From: Actinomycetota bacterium
Lineage (GTDB): Bacteria; Actinomycetota; Actinomycetes; S36-B12
Length of the DNA stretch: 45,309 nt
Reading direction: 5' to 3'
Assembly: GCA_016870515.1 (NCBI GenBank)
Contig: VGBL01000015.1
Span: 1-45,309 of the forward strand
The position numbers and the translations under genes were made by a program. Position 1 is the first letter of the stretch. Every line of letters starts with the position of its first letter. The notes under the pieces are model-generated. The model had not been told where the DNA came from. It worked only from the letters and a program-made list of their open reading frames with translations, and ran no database searches. This document shows, piece after piece, positions 44,542-45,309 of the stretch.

Positions 44542-45309
44542 CTACACGCGGGCGGTAGCCCGGTCGACCAGGGTCGCCATCTGGGCGCCCATATCGATCC
44601 CTGCCGCGGCCAGCGCCTGCGGCACCAGCGATGTCTCGGTCATGCCGGGCGCGACGTTGACCTCGAGGAAGAGCGCCTTGCCATCGGCGTCGATGATGAG
44701 ATCGGAGCGCGACCAGTCGCGCAGCCCCAGCGTGCGATGCACGCTGAGCGCTGCGGCTGCCGCTGCCTCGGCAACCGTGTCGTCCAGCCGCGCGGGGACG
44801 TAGAACTGAGTCGTGCCCGCGGTGTATCGCGCCGAGTAGTCGTAGAGGCCACCGTCGGGCACGATCTCGACCGCCGGCAGGGCCACCGCCCCGTCAGCCG
44901 TCTCGATGACCCCTACCGCGACCTCGGTGCCGTCGAGGAAGCGCTCAAGGAGCGCGACATCGCCGTAGGCAAACGCGCCAACCATCGCGGCGGGAAGCTC
45001 CTGGGGAGCCTGCACCACGCTGACGCCGAGCGCGGAGCCACCTCGCGTGGGCTTGACCACGAGCGGGAAGCCGAGCCCGCGCTCTAGCGCGGCCATCACG
45101 GCCGGCGCGCCGAGCTCGCGGAATGTCGCGTGCGGCAGCGCCACCCACTCGGGAGTGGCGACACCGGCGCGACGTACGAGCGTCTTGGCCACCGCCTTGT
45201 CGAAGGACAGGCGGCAGGCGTTGGGGCGCGAACCCACATAGGGCAGGTCCAGGCATTCGAGCACATCACGCACGGCCCCGTCTTCGCCGGCGGCTCCGTG
45301 CAGGAGTGG
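44542..45309 (-). CDS. ddl: D-alanine-D-alanine ligase, C-terminal part
   Basis: The gene enters from the right edge, and 255 residues are visible. It begins in the substrate-binding loop (LLHGAAGEDGAVRDVLECL, then LPYVGS) and contains the ATP-grasp elements LGFPLVVKPTRGGSALGVS, FLDGTEVAVGVI, YDYSARYT, RSDLIIDADGKALFLEVNVA and PGMTETSLVPQA. It makes the D-Ala-D-Ala dipeptide of peptidoglycan. It is convergent with the sulfite-oxidase-family gene; the 118 bp between them show no strong hairpin. The N-terminus lies outside the window. Confidence 0.93.
   Translation of the reverse strand, partial: PLLHGAAGEDGAVRDVLECLDLPYVGSRPNACRLSFDKAVAKTLVRRAGVATPEWVALPHATFRELGAPAVMAALERGLGFPLVVKPTRGGSALGVSVVQAPQELPAAMVGAFAYGDVALLERFLDGTEVAVGVIETADGAVALPAVEIVPDGGLYDYSARYTAGTTQFYVPARLDDTVAEAAAAAALSVHRTLGLRDWSRSDLIIDADGKALFLEVNVAPGMTETSLVPQALAAAGIDMGAQMATLVDRATARV

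Overview
This 45.3 kb window is the chromosomal replication-origin region of a high-GC actinobacterium. The evidence is the gene order rpsF-ssb-rpsR-rplI, dnaB, crgA, rhomboid, cyclophilin, tRNA-Ala, tRNA-Ile, DUF3566, gyrA, gyrB, dciA, recF, dnaN, dnaA, rpmH, rnpA/yidD, yidC, jag, rsmG, parA, parB, together with many GTG starts and the actinobacteria-restricted CrgA and DLW-39 proteins. The exact taxon cannot be named from sequence alone. Genes mostly point away from oriC (28887-29352): minus strand on the left, plus strand on the right.

Left arm (1-9394), accessory: end of an EamA transporter, a short secreted peptide, an aminotransferase-MFS pair on the minus strand, a SHOCT-type membrane protein, a ClC-like channel, a YbaK deacylase, a 38-residue Cys-rich microprotein, a DeoR-type regulator, an amidase, and an L,D-transpeptidase lipoprotein. 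Region 9396-15651 holds dnaB and the rpsF-ssb-rpsR-rplI operon. These are separated by a 2.3 kb segment with a beta-lactamase-fold protein, a glutamine amidotransferase and a decayed phosphatase. trpG/pabA and crgA follow. Region 15997-30777 is the conserved block from rhomboid through the tRNAs, gyrase and dciA-recF-dnaN to oriC and dnaA.

Right arm: rpmH, an in-frame RnpA-YidD fusion, yidC, jag, rsmG, a gap with an IdeR/DtxR-like box and two parS sites inside a leader ORF, then parA and parB. Past a strong hairpin lies a three-gene operon that looks like hydroxyproline catabolism (D-hydroxyproline dehydrogenase, DapA-family deaminase, 2-epimerase). After it come a META-domain lipoprotein, a DUF2071 protein, a large secreted protein, a membrane-anchored sulfite-oxidase-family protein and a truncated D-Ala-D-Ala ligase.

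Two themes stand out. First, the intergenic gaps carry gene corpses I could reconstruct across frames: a FrnE/DsbA gene abutting tRNA-Ala, an LMW tyrosine phosphatase with an internal deletion and a stop, a CocE-like N-terminal fragment between dnaA and rpmH, and a membrane-protein remnant between the tRNAs. Second, DnaA-box-like sequences occur outside oriC: two perfect boxes between parA and parB, and others upstream of parA, dnaB and crgA. I found no mobile element, CRISPR array or rRNA.
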